From positions 47,580 through 111,579 of the forward strand of contig NZ_FWXD01000006.1 in NCBI RefSeq assembly GCF_900176275.1: a stretch of 64,000 nucleotides of DNA. Direction: 5' to 3'. Origin of the DNA: Andreprevotia lacus DSM 23236. Lineage in GTDB: Bacteria > Pseudomonadota > Gammaproteobacteria > Burkholderiales > Chitinibacteraceae. This document shows positions 17,332 through 27,007 of the stretch, in pieces. The translations under genes and the position numbers were made by a program. Numbering within the stretch: position 1 is the stretch's first letter; each line of letters begins with the position of its first letter. The notes under the pieces are model-generated. The model did not search any database, was not told the DNA's origin, and saw only the letters and a list, made by a program, of their open reading frames with translations.

Positions 17332-19599
17332 TCAGCGTTGCAATGTCGCTGCCTCCACGGCTGCCAGTGCCGCCATGTTCACCAGTCGGCGTACCGATGC
17401 TGTTGGCGTCAGGATATGCGCCGGTGCGCTGATGCCCAGCAGAATGGGGCCGATGGTCAGCCCGTCGCCCGCTGTCATCTTCAGCAGGTTGAACGAGATA
17501 TTGGCCGCATCCAGATTGGGCATGATCAACAGATTGGCATCGCCCTTGAGGGTAGATTCAGGGAACACCTGTTGCCGTACTTCCGCCGACAGCGCCGCAT
17601 CACCATGCATTTCGCCGTCGATTTCCAGCTCTGGAGCGTGGGCGCGCACCAAGGCGAGTGCCGCCTGCATCTTGCGCGTCGCCGGATTATCCACGCTGCC
17701 AAAACTGGAGTGCGACAGCAGCGCCACCTTGGGCTGGATGCCGAACTTGCGCACGGTATCGGCTGCCATCAGCGTGATCTCGGCCAGTTGCTCGGCACTC
17801 GGATCCTGATTCACATAGGTATCGGCAATGAAGATGTTGCCGGTGGGCAGCAGCAGTGCATTCATGGCTGCTGTGGTCTTGTCCGGCTCGCCCAGCACGT
17901 TCTGCAGATACCAGTGGTGGCGGTGATACTGGCCGTGGGTGCCGCAGATCAGCGCGTCGGCCTCGCCACGCTTGACCATGATGGCGCCGATCAGCGTCAT
18001 CTTGGTGCGCACCTCGGTACGCGCCAATTCTTCCGATACGCCACGGCGCATCATCAGCTTGTAGTAGTGCGTCCAGTACTCGCGGTAGCGCGGGTCGCTT
18101 TCCGGGTTGCAGATTTCAAAGTCGCGGCCGGGCTTGATGCGCAGCCCCAGCTTGTCGATGCGGTTCTGGATCACCTTGGGCCGGCCGATCAGGATGGGAA
18201 AGCACAGGCCCAGATCGACCACTTCCTGTGCGGCGTGCAGCACGCGGTATTCCTCGCCCTCGCAGAACACCACGCGTTTTTTGGCCTTGCGCGCGGCCGA
18301 GAACACCGGGCGCATGAACAGGTTGGACTTGTAGACGAACTGGGTCAGTTCCTCGATATAGACGCCGAAATCCTCGATCGGGCGCGTTGCCACACCGGCT
18401 TCCATGGCCGCACGGGCCACGGCCGGTGCAATCTTGATGATCAGGCGCGGGTCGAATGGTTTGGGAATCAGGTAATCCGGACCAAAGGTCAGCTGCTGGC
18501 CGACATAGGTATCGGCCACGACATCCGATTGCTCGGCATGCGCCAGCTCGGCAATGGCGTCGACGGCGGCGTGCTTCATGCTTTCGGTAATGGTGGTGGC
18601 ACCCACGTCGAGCGCGCCACGGAACATGAAGGGGAAGCACAGCACGTTGTTGACCTGGTTCGGGAAGTCCGAGCGGCCGGTACAGACGATGGCATCGGCG
18701 CGTGCAGCCTTGGCCTCGGGCGGGGTGATTTCCGGGTCCGGGTTGGCCAGCGCCAGGATTAGCGGCTTGGCCGCCATGCTTTGCACCATCTCGGGCGACA
18801 CGAGGCCGGCGCCGGACAGACCGAGGAACACATCCGCACCCGCCAGTGCCTCCTGCAGCGTGCGGTGCTCGGTATCTCGTGCATAGCGCTGCTTGGTTTC
18901 GTCCAGCCCGGTGCGGCCGGTATGGATCACGCCCTTGGAGTCGCAGACGATCACGTTGTCACGCTTCACGCCCAGCGATACCAGCAAGTCGAGGCAGGCA
19001 ATGGCTGCCGCGCCGGCGCCGCTGGCCACCAGGCGAATGTCGCCAATGGGCTTGTGGATGAGGCGCAGACCATTCTTGACAGCGGCGCCAACGATGATGG
19101 CGGTGCCGTGCTGGTCGTCGTGAAAGACGGGGATCTTCATCCGCTCGCGCAGCTTCTTTTCGACATAGAAGCATTCCGGCGCCTTGATGTCTTCAAGGTT
19201 GATGCCGCCGAAGGTCGGCTCCATGGCCGCAATGGCTTCGACCAGCTTGTCCGGGTCTTTTTGTTCCAGCTCGATGTCGAAGACGTCGATGCCGGCAAAT
19301 TTCTTGAACAGTACGCCTTTGCCTTCCATCACCGGCTTGCCGGCCAGCGGGCCGATATCGCCCAGGCCCAGCACGGCGGTGCCATTGGTGACGACAGCAA
19401 CCAGATTGCCGCGCGCCGTCATGTTGCGCGCTTCGGCCGGGTCTTCGACGATGGCCATGCAGGCATAGGCTACGCCGGGGGAGTAGGCGAGGGCCAGCTC
19501 GCGCTGGCTGGACAGCCCCTTGGTGGGAGACACCTGGATTTTGCCGGGGCGGGGGAAACGATGGTAATCGAGGGCCTTCTTTTTAAGTTCTTCGTCCAT
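17332..19599 (-). CDS. maeB: NADP-dependent malic enzyme, MaeB type
   Basis: 755 aa, the usual two-domain MaeB length. N-terminal malic enzyme (about 1-425): [43 protein letters not shown] and the NADP fold [17 protein letters not shown]-terminal phosphotransacetylase-like domain (about 435-755), normally regulatory and binding acetyl-CoA. It decarboxylates malate to pyruvate and provides NADPH, which PHA synthesis consumes. It stands alone with its own promoter about 175 bp upstream and a strong terminator. Confidence 0.95.
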   Translation of the reverse strand: MDEELKKKALDYHRFPRPGKIQVSPTKGLSSQRELALAYSPGVAYACMAIVEDPAEARNMTARGNLVAVVTNGTAVLGLGDIGPLAGKPVMEGKGVLFKKFAGIDVFDIELEQKDPDKLVEAIAAMEPTFGGINLEDIKAPECFYVEKKLRERMKIPVFHDDQHGTAIIVGAAVKNGLRLIHKPIGDIRLVASGAGAAAIACLDLLVSLGVKRDNVIVCDSKGVIHTGRTGLDETKQRYARDTEHRTLQEALAGADVFLGLSGAGLVSPEMVQSMAAKPLILALANPDPEITPPEAKAARADAIVCTGRSDFPNQVNNVLCFPFMFRGALDVGATTITESMKHAAVDAIAELAHAEQSDVVADTYVGQQLTFGPDYLIPKPFDPRLIIKIAPAVARAAMEAGVATRPIEDFGVYIEELTQFVYKSNLFMRPVFSAARKAKKRVVFCEGEEYRVLHAAQEVVDLGLCFPILIGRPKVIQNRIDKLGLRIKPGRDFEICNPESDPRYREYWTHYYKLMMRRGVSEELARTEVRTKMTLIGAIMVKRGEADALICGTHGQYHRHHWYLQNVLGEPDKTTAAMNALLLPTGNIFIADTYVNQDPSAEQLAEITLMAADTVRKFGIQPKVALLSHSSFGSVDNPATRKMQAALALVRAHAPELEIDGEMHGDAALSAEVRQQVFPESTLKGDANLLIMPNLDAANISFNLLKMTAGDGLTIGPILLGISAPAHILTPTASVRRLVNMAALAAVEAATLQR

Positions 19600-19772
19600 G
19601 GCGGTGCTATAGCTCTTGATTGCGGAGAGGGGGGCGAGGCGGGTTGGGCGGCGTCCTTGATTTCATGCTGGACCCGCCTTTCGGGGTGCGCAAGTCAGGG
19701 ATTTGCCCGATGAGAAAAACGCCTAGATGGGGTGTTTCAAGCGATGTCAGCAAAATCAGCGATCAGGCCACC

Positions 19773-19807
19773 ATAATAGTGCGCTCTTCGCTGCGTTGCA
19801 CAAAAAA
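19773..19807 (-). promoter_or_regulatory. Candidate maeB promoter with a TTTTTTGTGCAACGCA motif
   Basis: On the minus strand GTGCAA, a 17-nt spacer and TATTAT (19778 to 19773). The 16-bp motif TTTTTTGTGCAACGCA (19807 to 19792) overlaps the -35 and resembles the palindrome before the phasin gene (23876-23896). The promoter would give a leader of about 165 nt. Confidence 0.4.
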
Positions 19808-19808
19808 T

Positions 19809-19838
19809 GAAACAGGCCGCATCAGCGGCCTGTTTTGT
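19809..19838 (-). terminator. Rho-independent terminator downstream of dnaE
   Basis: AACAGGCCGC and GCGGCCTGTT around ATCA. On the minus strand TTTCATTTTTTG follows; on the plus strand TTTTG follows, so it may act both ways. It lies 230 bp beyond the dnaE stop. Confidence 0.65.
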
Positions 19839-20068
19839 ACATCTGGCAGCGCAAGCAGCCTGCGGTTTGATACCCATGCATGCACGCTTTGCCAAGACAG
19901 CGCTGTGCCACGAACGAGCACAGCGAGTCTCCCTCGCGGCGGCGAGGGCGGGGGCGTGGAATCGAAAAAGAGGGCCGCTGCTTCGCGCTCAACGGTCAGT
20001 GAGCACCCGGCTTGGCCGGGTGCTTGATGCTGGTGATCTGCAGACCATGGGGGCAGGAATGGCAGGCC

Positions 20069-23000
20069 CTAGAAGCGCACGCTCACAGCGTCATCACCCA
20101 GCCAGCCACGCAAGCCGGCAATCATGTCCTCGTCCAGCGTCACCCGCCACTCCAGCCCCAGTTGCAGCTGGCAGGCCGCGCCGTCGCGCTGATAGGCAAT
20201 TTCCACCGGGCAAACGCCGCCATTGTGCGGGGTCAGCATCTCGCGCAGCTTGTCCGCATCGGCGTTGCCGTTCATCTGCAAGGTGAGTGAACGTGCAAAC
20301 TGGCTACGCGCCTCGGCCACGTCCATCACCGCGTCGGCAATCACGCGCACGCCACCGTTGAAGCGGTCTTCCGACACCTTGCCGGCAATCACCAGCAGCG
20401 CATCGTCTTTGAGCTTGTGGCGGTTGGCCTCGAACACTTCGCTGTACAGCGTAACTTCGATCTTGCCGCGTCCGTCGTCCAGCTGCACGAAGGCCATGCG
20501 GCCGCGCTCGCCGTTCTTGACCCGCATCATGCCGACGATGCCGGCGATGTATTGCAGCTCTTTCCTGGGCTGCAACTGATCCAGCCGCGTCTTGATGAAG
20601 TTGCGGATGCCCTTGGCGTTGGCGTCGAAGGGGTGGCCGGACAGGTAATAGCCGATGGCGGTTTTTTCCTCGGCCAGCTTGGTCTTGTCATCCCAGCGCG
20701 GTACGGCAATTTCGGCAATGCTGGGCATGGCCGTGGCCTCGAACACATCGAACAGCGAGCCCTGATTGGCGTTGGCCGCTTCGGTTTCCGCCAGTTGCAT
20801 GGCCTGCTCGACATTGGCCAGCAGCTGTGCGCGGTGGTCGTTGATGCTGTCGAACGCGCCGGCGCGGATCAATGCCTCGATTACACGCTTGTTCACTTCC
20901 TTCTTGTCGGTGCGGCGGCAGAAATCGAAGATGTCCAGGTACGGCCCGTTCAGCTCGCGCTCGCGCACGATCATGTCCACGGCGCCTTCACCCACACCCT
21001 TCACCGCGCCCAAGGCATAACGGATTGCACGCGTGCCCACCGGCACGAAGCGATAGAAGCCCTCGTTGACATCCGGTGCCAGCATCTTGAGGCTGTTTTT
21101 CTCCACGCAATCGTCGTAAAACACCTTGAGCTGATCGGTGTTGTCCAGTTCCGATGACATGGTGGCGGCCATGAAGGCGGCCGGGTAATGCGCCTTCAGC
21201 CAGGCAGTGTGGTAAGAAACCACGGCATAGGCGGCGGTGTGCGACTTGTTGAAGCCGTACTCGGCAAACTTGGCCATCAGGTCGAACAGCATTTCGGCCA
21301 GTGCCGGATCGTAGCCCTTTTCCTTGGCACCCTCGGCGATTTTGCCCCGGTGCTCGGCCATTTCTTCGGGTTTTTTCTTGCCCATGGCACGCCGCAGCAT
21401 GTCCGCGCCACCCAGCGTATAACCGCCGATGATCTGCGAAATCTGCATCACCTGTTCCTGGTACACGATGACGCCGTAGGTCGGCTCCAGGCAGGCTTCC
21501 AGATCGGGGTGGAAATAATCGGGCTGTTCGATACCCTTTTTACGGTTGATGAACGAATCCACCATGCCCGAACCCAGCGGGCCGGGGCGATACAGCGCCA
21601 GCACCGCGATGATGTCTTCAAAACGGTCGGGCTGCAGCTTTTCCAGCAGCCGCTTCATGCCGTCCGATTCAACCTGGAATACCGCAGTAGTGTTGGCGTC
21701 GCGGAATACTTGATAGGCAGCCTGGTCTTCGAACCCCAGGCTCATCAGGTCGAGCTTCTTGCCGGTCTGCTGTTCGATGTATTGCAGCGCAAGCTCGATA
21801 ATGGTCAGGTTGCGCAGGCCGAGGAAGTCGAACTTGACCAGACCGATCTGTTCGACGTCATCCTTGTCCAGCATCGATACCGGGCTGGCATCCACGCCGC
21901 TGGCTTGATACACCGGGCAGAAGTCGGTGATCTGCCCCGGCGCGATCAGTACGCCGCCGGCATGCATGCCGATGTTGCGCGTCATGCCCTCCAGCTTCTT
22001 GGCCAGCTCCCACAGCTCTTTCAGCTCGTCCTCGCGCTCCAGACGCTCGGCCAGCTCGGGCACCATTTCCACCGCATCGTCGAGCGAATACTGCTTGCCC
22101 GGCGCGGCCGGAATCAGCTTGGAGACGCCATCGCAGAACATGTACGGCAGGTCGAGCACGCGGCCGACGTCGCGCACCACCGCCTTGGCGGCCATGGTAC
22201 CGAAGGTGGCAATCTGGCTGACCGCCTCGGCGCCGTATTTCTCGCGCACGTATTCGATCACGCGCCAGCGGTTGTCCTGGCAGAAGTCGATGTCGAAGTC
22301 GGGCATGGATACCCGCTCCGGGTTGAGGAAGCGCTCGAACAGCAGCGCATACGCGGTCGGGTCGATGTCGGTAATGCCGAGGCTGTACGCCACCAGCGAG
22401 CCAGCGCCCGAACCACGGCCCGGTCCCACCGGGCAGCCATTGTGCTTGGCCCAGACGATGAAGTCCGCCACGATCAGGAAGTAACCGGGAAAGCCCATCT
22501 GGATGATGGTGTCTGTCTCGAACTTCAGCCGGTCCAGATAGCGCGGCCGCTCTGCGTTGCGCTTGGCTTCATCCGGATAGAGCTGCTGCAGACGTGTCTC
22601 CAGCCCTTCCTTGGCGAGGTGCACCAGATAGTCATCCAGCGTCATGCCGTCCGGCGTGGGGAAGTCGGGCAGATAGTTCTTGCCCAAGGTAACCGACAGA
22701 TTGCAGCGCTCGGCAATGTGCACGCTGTTTTCCAGCGCCTGCGGCAGGTCGTGGAACAGCGCCGCCATCTCGTCCGGCGTGGTGAAGTATTGCTCCTCGG
22801 TAAACTGGCGCAGGCGGCGCTTGTCGCTGACGACATAGCCTTCGGCAATGCAGACACGTGCCTCGTGCGCCTTGAAGTCGTCACGCGACATGAACTGGAT
22901 GGGGTGGGTGGCCACTACCGGCAGGTCCAGGTCGGACGCCAGGTCAAGATGGCCCTGTACCGAGGTTTCGTGCTCGGGCTTGCCGGCGCGCTGCAGCTCA

Positions 23001-23506
23001 AGATAATAGTTGCCGGGGAACTGGCCGGCCCACCAGCGGGTGGCAGCAAGTGCCGCCTCGTAGTTACCATTGAGCAGCGCATGGCCGGCCTCGCCCATAT
23101 GGGCGCCGGACAGACAGATCAGGCCGCTGTTGTCGCCGCCGGTGATCCATTCCTTTTTAATTTCGGCGTGGTCGCGGTACTGGTTGGTGCGATAGCCGCT
23201 GGTCAGCAGCTCGCATAGCCGGCCATAACCGTTGCGGTTCTTGGCCAGCAGCAGCACGCGGTAGGGCTTGTCGCGGTCTTCTTCATTTTCTATCCACGCG
23301 TCGACGCCGACGATGGGCTTGAGGCCAGCGCCACGGCAAGCCTTGTAAAGCTTGACCATGCCGAACAGATTCATCAGGTCGGTGGCAGGCACGGCGGGCA
23401 TGCCCAGTTTCTTGGCATATTTGACGGCTTCGTCCAGCCGGACGATACCGTCCGAGACGGAAAATTCGGAATGCAGGCGGAGGTGTACAAAGGCAGGCTG
23501 TTTCAT
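20069..23506 (-). CDS. dnaE: DNA polymerase III subunit alpha
   Basis: 1145 aa replicative polymerase. The PHP domain (about 1-270) starts FVHLRLHSEFSVSDGIV. The catalytic palm has GPGRGSGAGSLVAYSLGI (near 370) and PDFDIDF (near 405), whose Asp residues bind metal; the fingers, HhH and OB domains (AGIVGMMRVKNGERGRMAFV, near 985) follow. The length is close to E. coli DnaE (1160). A single gene on the minus strand, with 103 bp to the divergent yjfB-like gene. Confidence 0.97.
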   Translation of the reverse strand: MKQPAFVHLRLHSEFSVSDGIVRLDEAVKYAKKLGMPAVPATDLMNLFGMVKLYKACRGAGLKPIVGVDAWIENEEDRDKPYRVLLLAKNRNGYGRLCELLTSGYRTNQYRDHAEIKKEWITGGDNSGLICLSGAHMGEAGHALLNGNYEAALAATRWWAGQFPGNYYLELQRAGKPEHETSVQGHLDLASDLDLPVVATHPIQFMSRDDFKAHEARVCIAEGYVVSDKRRLRQFTEEQYFTTPDEMAALFHDLPQALENSVHIAERCNLSVTLGKNYLPDFPTPDGMTLDDYLVHLAKEGLETRLQQLYPDEAKRNAERPRYLDRLKFETDTIIQMGFPGYFLIVADFIVWAKHNGCPVGPGRGSGAGSLVAYSLGITDIDPTAYALLFERFLNPERVSMPDFDIDFCQDNRWRVIEYVREKYGAEAVSQIATFGTMAAKAVVRDVGRVLDLPYMFCDGVSKLIPAAPGKQYSLDDAVEMVPELAERLEREDELKELWELAKKLEGMTRNIGMHAGGVLIAPGQITDFCPVYQASGVDASPVSMLDKDDVEQIGLVKFDFLGLRNLTIIELALQYIEQQTGKKLDLMSLGFEDQAAYQVFRDANTTAVFQVESDGMKRLLEKLQPDRFEDIIAVLALYRPGPLGSGMVDSFINRKKGIEQPDYFHPDLEACLEPTYGVIVYQEQVMQISQIIGGYTLGGADMLRRAMGKKKPEEMAEHRGKIAEGAKEKGYDPALAEMLFDLMAKFAEYGFNKSHTAAYAVVSYHTAWLKAHYPAAFMAATMSSELDNTDQLKVFYDDCVEKNSLKMLAPDVNEGFYRFVPVGTRAIRYALGAVKGVGEGAVDMIVRERELNGPYLDIFDFCRRTDKKEVNKRVIEALIRAGAFDSINDHRAQLLANVEQAMQLAETEAANANQGSLFDVFEATAMPSIAEIAVPRWDDKTKLAEEKTAIGYYLSGHPFDANAKGIRNFIKTRLDQLQPRKELQYIAGIVGMMRVKNGERGRMAFVQLDDGRGKIEVTLYSEVFEANRHKLKDDALLVIAGKVSEDRFNGGVRVIADAVMDVAEARSQFARSLTLQMNGNADADKLREMLTPHNGGVCPVEIAYQRDGAACQLQLGLEWRVTLDEDMIAGLRGWLGDDAVSVRF

Positions 23507-23609
23507 CCCGGCATTTTACCATCGCATTTCATTGTGGCCGCACATCGGGCGAACCCTTGCCATGCACCGATACAGGGCGTAATCTCAAAGCGTAATTCAG
23601 GAGCCCCTT

Positions 23610-23801
23610 ATGGATGCAACTACCTCCCTGGTCAATGCGACCAACAGTGCGACCGGCGTGCAGGCTGCAGCCAGCACTACCGTGCTGCGCAAGGCGCTTG
23701 ATCTGCAGGCGCAGACGGCCGCCACCCTGCTGCAGGCCGTGCCGCAGCCGCAATACAACAACCCGGCCAATCTCGGGCAGCATGTTGATGTAAAGGCTTG
23801 A
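23610..23801 (+). CDS. YjfB-family putative motility protein
   Basis: 63 aa, start preceded by AGGAG. Residues LRKALDLQAQTAATLLQAVP followed by QPQYNNPANLGQHVDVKA match the small YjfB-like family annotated as putative motility protein and often near flagellar genes. No signal peptide or membrane segment. Its biochemical role is unknown. It is flanked by its own terminator. Confidence 0.75.
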   Translation: MDATTSLVNATNSATGVQAAASTTVLRKALDLQAQTAATLLQAVPQPQYNNPANLGQHVDVKA

Positions 23802-23828
23802 TTTCACTTTCGCTATTTGCACAGGCGA

Positions 23829-23851
23829 GGCGACCGATGGTCGCTTTTTTT
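23829..23851 (+). terminator. Rho-independent terminator after the yjfB-like gene
   Basis: GCGACC, GAT, GGTCGC followed by TTTTTTT, about 27 bp after the stop. Confidence 0.85.
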
Positions 23852-23875
23852 ATTGCCTGTTTTACGCTGGCGTTG

Positions 23876-23956
23876 TTTTTGTGCGACGCACAAAAAATGG
23901 CTTGACTTCGCTGCGGGTGCACATAACAATGGGTTCATTGTTGCAACGCACAAAAG
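23876..23956 (+). promoter_or_regulatory. Phasin promoter with operator-like palindrome
   Basis: TTGACT (23902-23907), 16 nt, TAACAA (23924-23929) form a good sigma-70 promoter. Just upstream is a perfect palindrome, TTTTTGTGCG-A-CGCACAAAAA (23876-23896), and downstream a related half, TGCAACGCACAAAAG (23942-23956), which runs into the ribosome site. TGC/GCA palindromes are the type of site bound by PhaR repressors of phasin genes; the specific assignment is inference. The one-base loop rules out an RNA hairpin of that form. Confidence 0.55.
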
Positions 23957-23967
23957 GAGCTCTAGCC

Positions 23968-24507
23968 ATGTCGTACGTGAACCAGTTTACGGAAATCCAG
24001 CAAGCCAACCTCGAAAAGTCGCTGCGTCTGACCAATATCGCGCTGTCCAGCGTCGAGCGTCTGGTCAACCTGCAATTGACCATCGCCCGCGATCTGCTGT
24101 CCGAGAACGCACAAACCGCCAAGGCACTGTCCGAAGTGAAGGACGTGAATGGCCTGGTCGCCCTGCAACGCCAACTGGCCCAGCCGGCCGTTGAAAAGTC
24201 GCTGTCGGTTGCCCGCAGCGTGTTCGACAGCGCCAGCGCGACCCAGAACGAACTGAACGCACTGGTTGAAGAGCAAGTGCTGTCGTTCAACCAGAATATC
24301 GTTTCGGCGCTGGACAAGGCTGTCGAAACTGCACCGGCTGGTGCTGGCGCCGCCGTGTCGGTACTGCGCAGCGCGGTTGAATCGGCTGCCCAGGCGTATG
24401 ACGCTGCCAGCAAGTCGACCAAGAAGATCGTGACCGAACTGGCCGACGCGGCTGTTGCCGGTGCCGAGCAGTCCGTCAAGGCTGCTTCGCGCGGCAAGGC
24501 TGCCTGA
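23968..24507 (+). CDS. Phasin family protein (PHA granule coat)
   Basis: 179 aa, start MSYVNQFTEIQQANLEKSLR after AAAGGAG; an upstream in-frame ATG lies before the promoter and is not used. Almost wholly helical, Ala/Ser-rich, with the phasin pattern LTNIALSSVERLVNLQLTIARDLL (residues 20-43) and no signal peptide. Phasins coat polyhydroxyalkanoate granules and control their number and size. Promoter, possible operator and terminator are all close, so the gene is monocistronic. Confidence 0.88.
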   Translation: MSYVNQFTEIQQANLEKSLRLTNIALSSVERLVNLQLTIARDLLSENAQTAKALSEVKDVNGLVALQRQLAQPAVEKSLSVARSVFDSASATQNELNALVEEQVLSFNQNIVSALDKAVETAPAGAGAAVSVLRSAVESAAQAYDAASKSTKKIVTELADAAVAGAEQSVKAASRGKAA

Positions 24508-24525
24508 TTCCGTCAGGCTGACCAA

Positions 24526-24556
24526 CAAAAAACCCCGGCTTGCCGGGGTTTTTTGT
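24526..24556. terminator. Bidirectional terminator after the phasin gene
   Basis: CAAAAAACCCCGGC, TT, GCCGGGGTTTTTTG: perfect arms with A- and T-tracts on both sides. It serves the phasin (+) and probably the converging fnr-linked gene (-). Confidence 0.88.
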
Positions 24557-24619
24557 TGCCCGCCATTTGCGCCGCAGCGGGTAGATCGCGGCCGGCCTGC
24601 TGATGCAGGACAGGGGTAC

Positions 24620-25327
24620 TCAGTTCTGTGGCAATGGCGGAATGGCCAGCAGCAGGCGGGCCACTTGCTGTGCCGGTTCTTGCGTGACGGGCAGATCGGC
24701 TTGGGCCAATGTCTGCTGCCATGCCGGCTGCAAGGGGTGATAGGGGCTGTAGCTGCGCTCGCCGGCCCAGTCCAGATAGCTTTGCGCGTCGTCCTGCAGC
24801 GCCAGTTGCTGGCTCATGGCCAGCGCTTGCCAGCTGGCAGGATCGAAATGCTTCATGGCATTGCGCGGGTCTGCTTGGCCGCCGTCGCTGGCCAGCCACT
24901 GCATCACCGCGCGTTGCTGTTGCAGGCTGCGCAGATAAATACTGGCGGCGAAGGCGCCAGCGCCCGGGCCACCGGCATGCAGCCATGCCCAAGGCAGCTG
25001 TGGGGCCAGTGCATCGATCAGCGGCGCCAGCAGGTTGATGTCGGCCAGATCGCCACCTGCGGCTATCATCCAGCCCAGTTGCGAGGCCAGTTGCGGCTCG
25101 CCTGCCAGCATGAGGTCGACGCCGCGACGGTTGCGGGCATGCCGGGTAAAAAACTCATCCAGCGTGAGGTTGACCCACAGGTAGAGCGCATCATCCGCAT
25201 CCTCCTGTTCCTCGATGCCGTCGGCAATCTGCCAGCGCAGCATCGGGTCATTCAGGCTGGACAGGCTTTGCTGCAGCCAGTGCAGCATTTCGGCGCTGGC
25301 GACAACAATGCGCAGCGGCGCGGTCAT
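24620..25327 (-). CDS. Unknown cytoplasmic protein translationally coupled to fnr
   Basis: 235 aa from MTAPLRIVVASAEML. Its ATG overlaps the fnr stop as TGATG, so it is probably made with FNR. No signal peptide, membrane helix or metal motif is seen. It is rich in Trp, Gln and Leu, with a Gly-rich AWLHAGGPGAGAFAASIYLR run near residues 134-153 which recalls the middle of beta-hydroxyacid dehydrogenases, but there is no N-terminal GxGxxG, so I do not assign it. Overall acidic. Function unknown. Confidence 0.75.
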   Translation of the reverse strand: MTAPLRIVVASAEMLHWLQQSLSSLNDPMLRWQIADGIEEQEDADDALYLWVNLTLDEFFTRHARNRRGVDLMLAGEPQLASQLGWMIAAGGDLADINLLAPLIDALAPQLPWAWLHAGGPGAGAFAASIYLRSLQQQRAVMQWLASDGGQADPRNAMKHFDPASWQALAMSQQLALQDDAQSYLDWAGERSYSPYHPLQPAWQQTLAQADLPVTQEPAQQVARLLLAIPPLPQN

Positions 25328-26073
25328 CAGGCACCCTGTTCGTTGTTCAGTACCTGCTTGAGCGCGCAAACATCGGTCAGCTCGATCAGCCGGTTCTGTA
25401 CCTTGATCAGCCCTTGGTCCTGGAAGCGCGACAGGGTGCGGCTGACTGTCTCAAGCTTCAGGCCCAGATAACTGCCGATTTCTTCTCGCGTCATGCGCAG
25501 GTGGAAGCCGGTGCTGGAATAGCCACGGGTCTGGAAGCGGCGCGACAGGTTGAGCAGGAAGGCGGCCACGCGTTCCTCGGCCTTCATGTTGCCCAGCAGC
25601 AGCATCACGCCGTGGTCGCTGACGATCTCGCGGCTCATTACCTTGTAGAAATGGCGCTGCAGTGCGGGGATCTGGCGAGACAGCTTTTCCATGTCGGAAA
25701 AGGGCAGCTCGCATACCTCGCTGTCTTCCAGTGCGATGGCATCGCAGGTATGCCGGTCGCCGCTGATTGCATCCATGCCCATCAAGTCGCCGCTCATGTG
25801 AAAGCCGGTAACCTGCTCGCGACCGTCTTCGGAAATCACGCTGGTTTTCAGGAAGCCCAGTCGTACCGCATACAGCGCCTTGAACGGCTCGCCGGCGCGA
25901 TAGAGCGCGTCGCCACGCTTGATCGGCATGCCTTGGGTAACCAGTGCCTCGACCGCCTGCATGTCCTCCTGGCTCAGTCCGGTGGGGAGACAAAGCTCGC
26001 GCAGGCTGCAATTGGAACAGGCACTGCGCAGATGGTTGATTGAGACGTCATGAACTGGAATGGGTGAGAGCAT
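25327..26073 (-). CDS. fnr: FNR-type oxygen-responsive regulator
   Basis: 248 aa CRP-family regulator with the three N-terminal cysteines Cys19, Cys22, Cys28 (ACSNCSLRELC) plus Cys110 (GDRHTC), which bind the oxygen-labile 4Fe-4S cluster in FNR. Cyclic-nucleotide-like domain about 30-150; winged HTH about 190-240 with TREEIGSYLGLKLETVSRTL, carrying the Glu/Ser-Arg recognition set for TTGAT half-sites. It should activate anaerobic or microaerobic genes. Divergent from a TauE/SafE-like gene often linked to cbb3 oxidase clusters. Confidence 0.92.
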   Translation of the reverse strand: MLSPIPVHDVSINHLRSACSNCSLRELCLPTGLSQEDMQAVEALVTQGMPIKRGDALYRAGEPFKALYAVRLGFLKTSVISEDGREQVTGFHMSGDLMGMDAISGDRHTCDAIALEDSEVCELPFSDMEKLSRQIPALQRHFYKVMSREIVSDHGVMLLLGNMKAEERVAAFLLNLSRRFQTRGYSSTGFHLRMTREEIGSYLGLKLETVSRTLSRFQDQGLIKVQNRLIELTDVCALKQVLNNEQGA

Positions 26074-26275
26074 GTGCGCGTGCTGATCCAGTGAGGGACG
26101 GTGGGCCGTTGCAGCAGGGCCTGCCGATCCGTTTATCGTTGATTGAGCCTATGATACCGCTAGCGCACGCGTGCGCCTACGGCATGTGCCAGTTTGCATT
26201 ACCATGCGGGGGTGCCCGACAGGGCGCATGCCTGCCTGGCGCCCTGTTTCCACTCATTATTGCCATCATCCTTCC

Positions 26276-26935
26276 GTGTTCGAGCTTGATCTCACCGCCT
26301 TGTTTCTGGCCGGCCTCTTGGGCGGCGGCCATTGTCTGGGCATGTGCGGCGGTGTGGTGACCGCGTTTTCACTGCAATTGCCGCCCGGGCCGCGCTGGCC
26401 TTACCACCTGGGTTTCAACCTGGGCCGCCTGCTGGGCTACGGCCTGATCGGCGCGCTGGTGGGAGCCATCGGCTCGCTGGCTACCTTGGGTGCGCTGCAG
26501 CAAATCAAGCTGGTGCTGTTCGTGCTCGCACAATGTCTGCTTATCCTGATGGGCCTGTATCTGGCTGGCTGGTCGCGCTGGTTGACGCAGATCGAGCGCC
26601 TGGGGCAGCCGGTGTGGCGCCGCATACAGCCCTGGATGCGCAAACTGTTGCCGATACGCCACTGGCCGCAAAGCGTTGCCGTGGGCCTGTTGTGGGGCTG
26701 GTTGCCGTGCGGGCTGGTGTATACGGCCAGCCTTTCGGCGCTGGCGACGGCCTCGCCACTCAAGGGGGCTGCGGTGCTTTTCCTGTTTGGAATCGGGACC
26801 TTGCCCAACCTGCTGCTTATCGGGGCGACGGCCGGCTGGTTGCTGGCATGGCTGCGCTCGCCATGGGTGCGGCGCAGCAGCGGCGCGTTACTAATTGCAA
26901 TCGGGATCGTGAGATTGGCCCAGATGACGCTATAA
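26276..26935 (+). CDS. TauE/SafE-like (UreH/CcdA-type) membrane protein
   Basis: 219 aa with about six transmembrane helices. The N-terminal LLGGGHCLGMCGGVVTAFSL and mid-protein LLWGWLPCGLVYTASLSAL are the two half-repeats of the sulfite exporter TauE/SafE or UreH-like family, a relative of CcdA. Such genes commonly lie beside ccoNOPG-IS and fnr in betaproteobacteria and may help metal or thiol supply to cbb3 oxidase; here only fnr is adjacent. The GTG at 26276 is chosen because the conserved part begins at once; longer ATG starts exist upstream (26171). Confidence 0.75.
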   Translation: MFELDLTALFLAGLLGGGHCLGMCGGVVTAFSLQLPPGPRWPYHLGFNLGRLLGYGLIGALVGAIGSLATLGALQQIKLVLFVLAQCLLILMGLYLAGWSRWLTQIERLGQPVWRRIQPWMRKLLPIRHWPQSVAVGLLWGWLPCGLVYTASLSALATASPLKGAAVLFLFGIGTLPNLLLIGATAGWLLAWLRSPWVRRSSGALLIAIGIVRLAQMTL

Positions 26936-27007
26936 CGTAGGTACGCAAGCGAACTTTTCAGTTTCGTCTTGCCTAACCGACAAGCAGTGTTTTTGGGGAG
27001 GCCGGTC

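Larger units (their letters stand above)
19600..20068. other. Intergenic stretch between maeB and dnaE
   Basis: 469 bp on the downstream side of dnaE and the upstream side of maeB. It contains a maeB promoter candidate (19773-19807), the dnaE terminator (19809-19838), and a second hairpin without a T-tract (GCACCCGGC / GCCGGGTGC, about 20003-20023). Nothing else was recognised; short frames in it lack ribosome sites. Confidence 0.6.

Noticed and set aside
26137..26153. Possible FNR box (TTGATTGAGCCTAT) upstream of fnr
   Set aside because: Only the first half fits TTGAT-N4-ATCAA; the other half does not.
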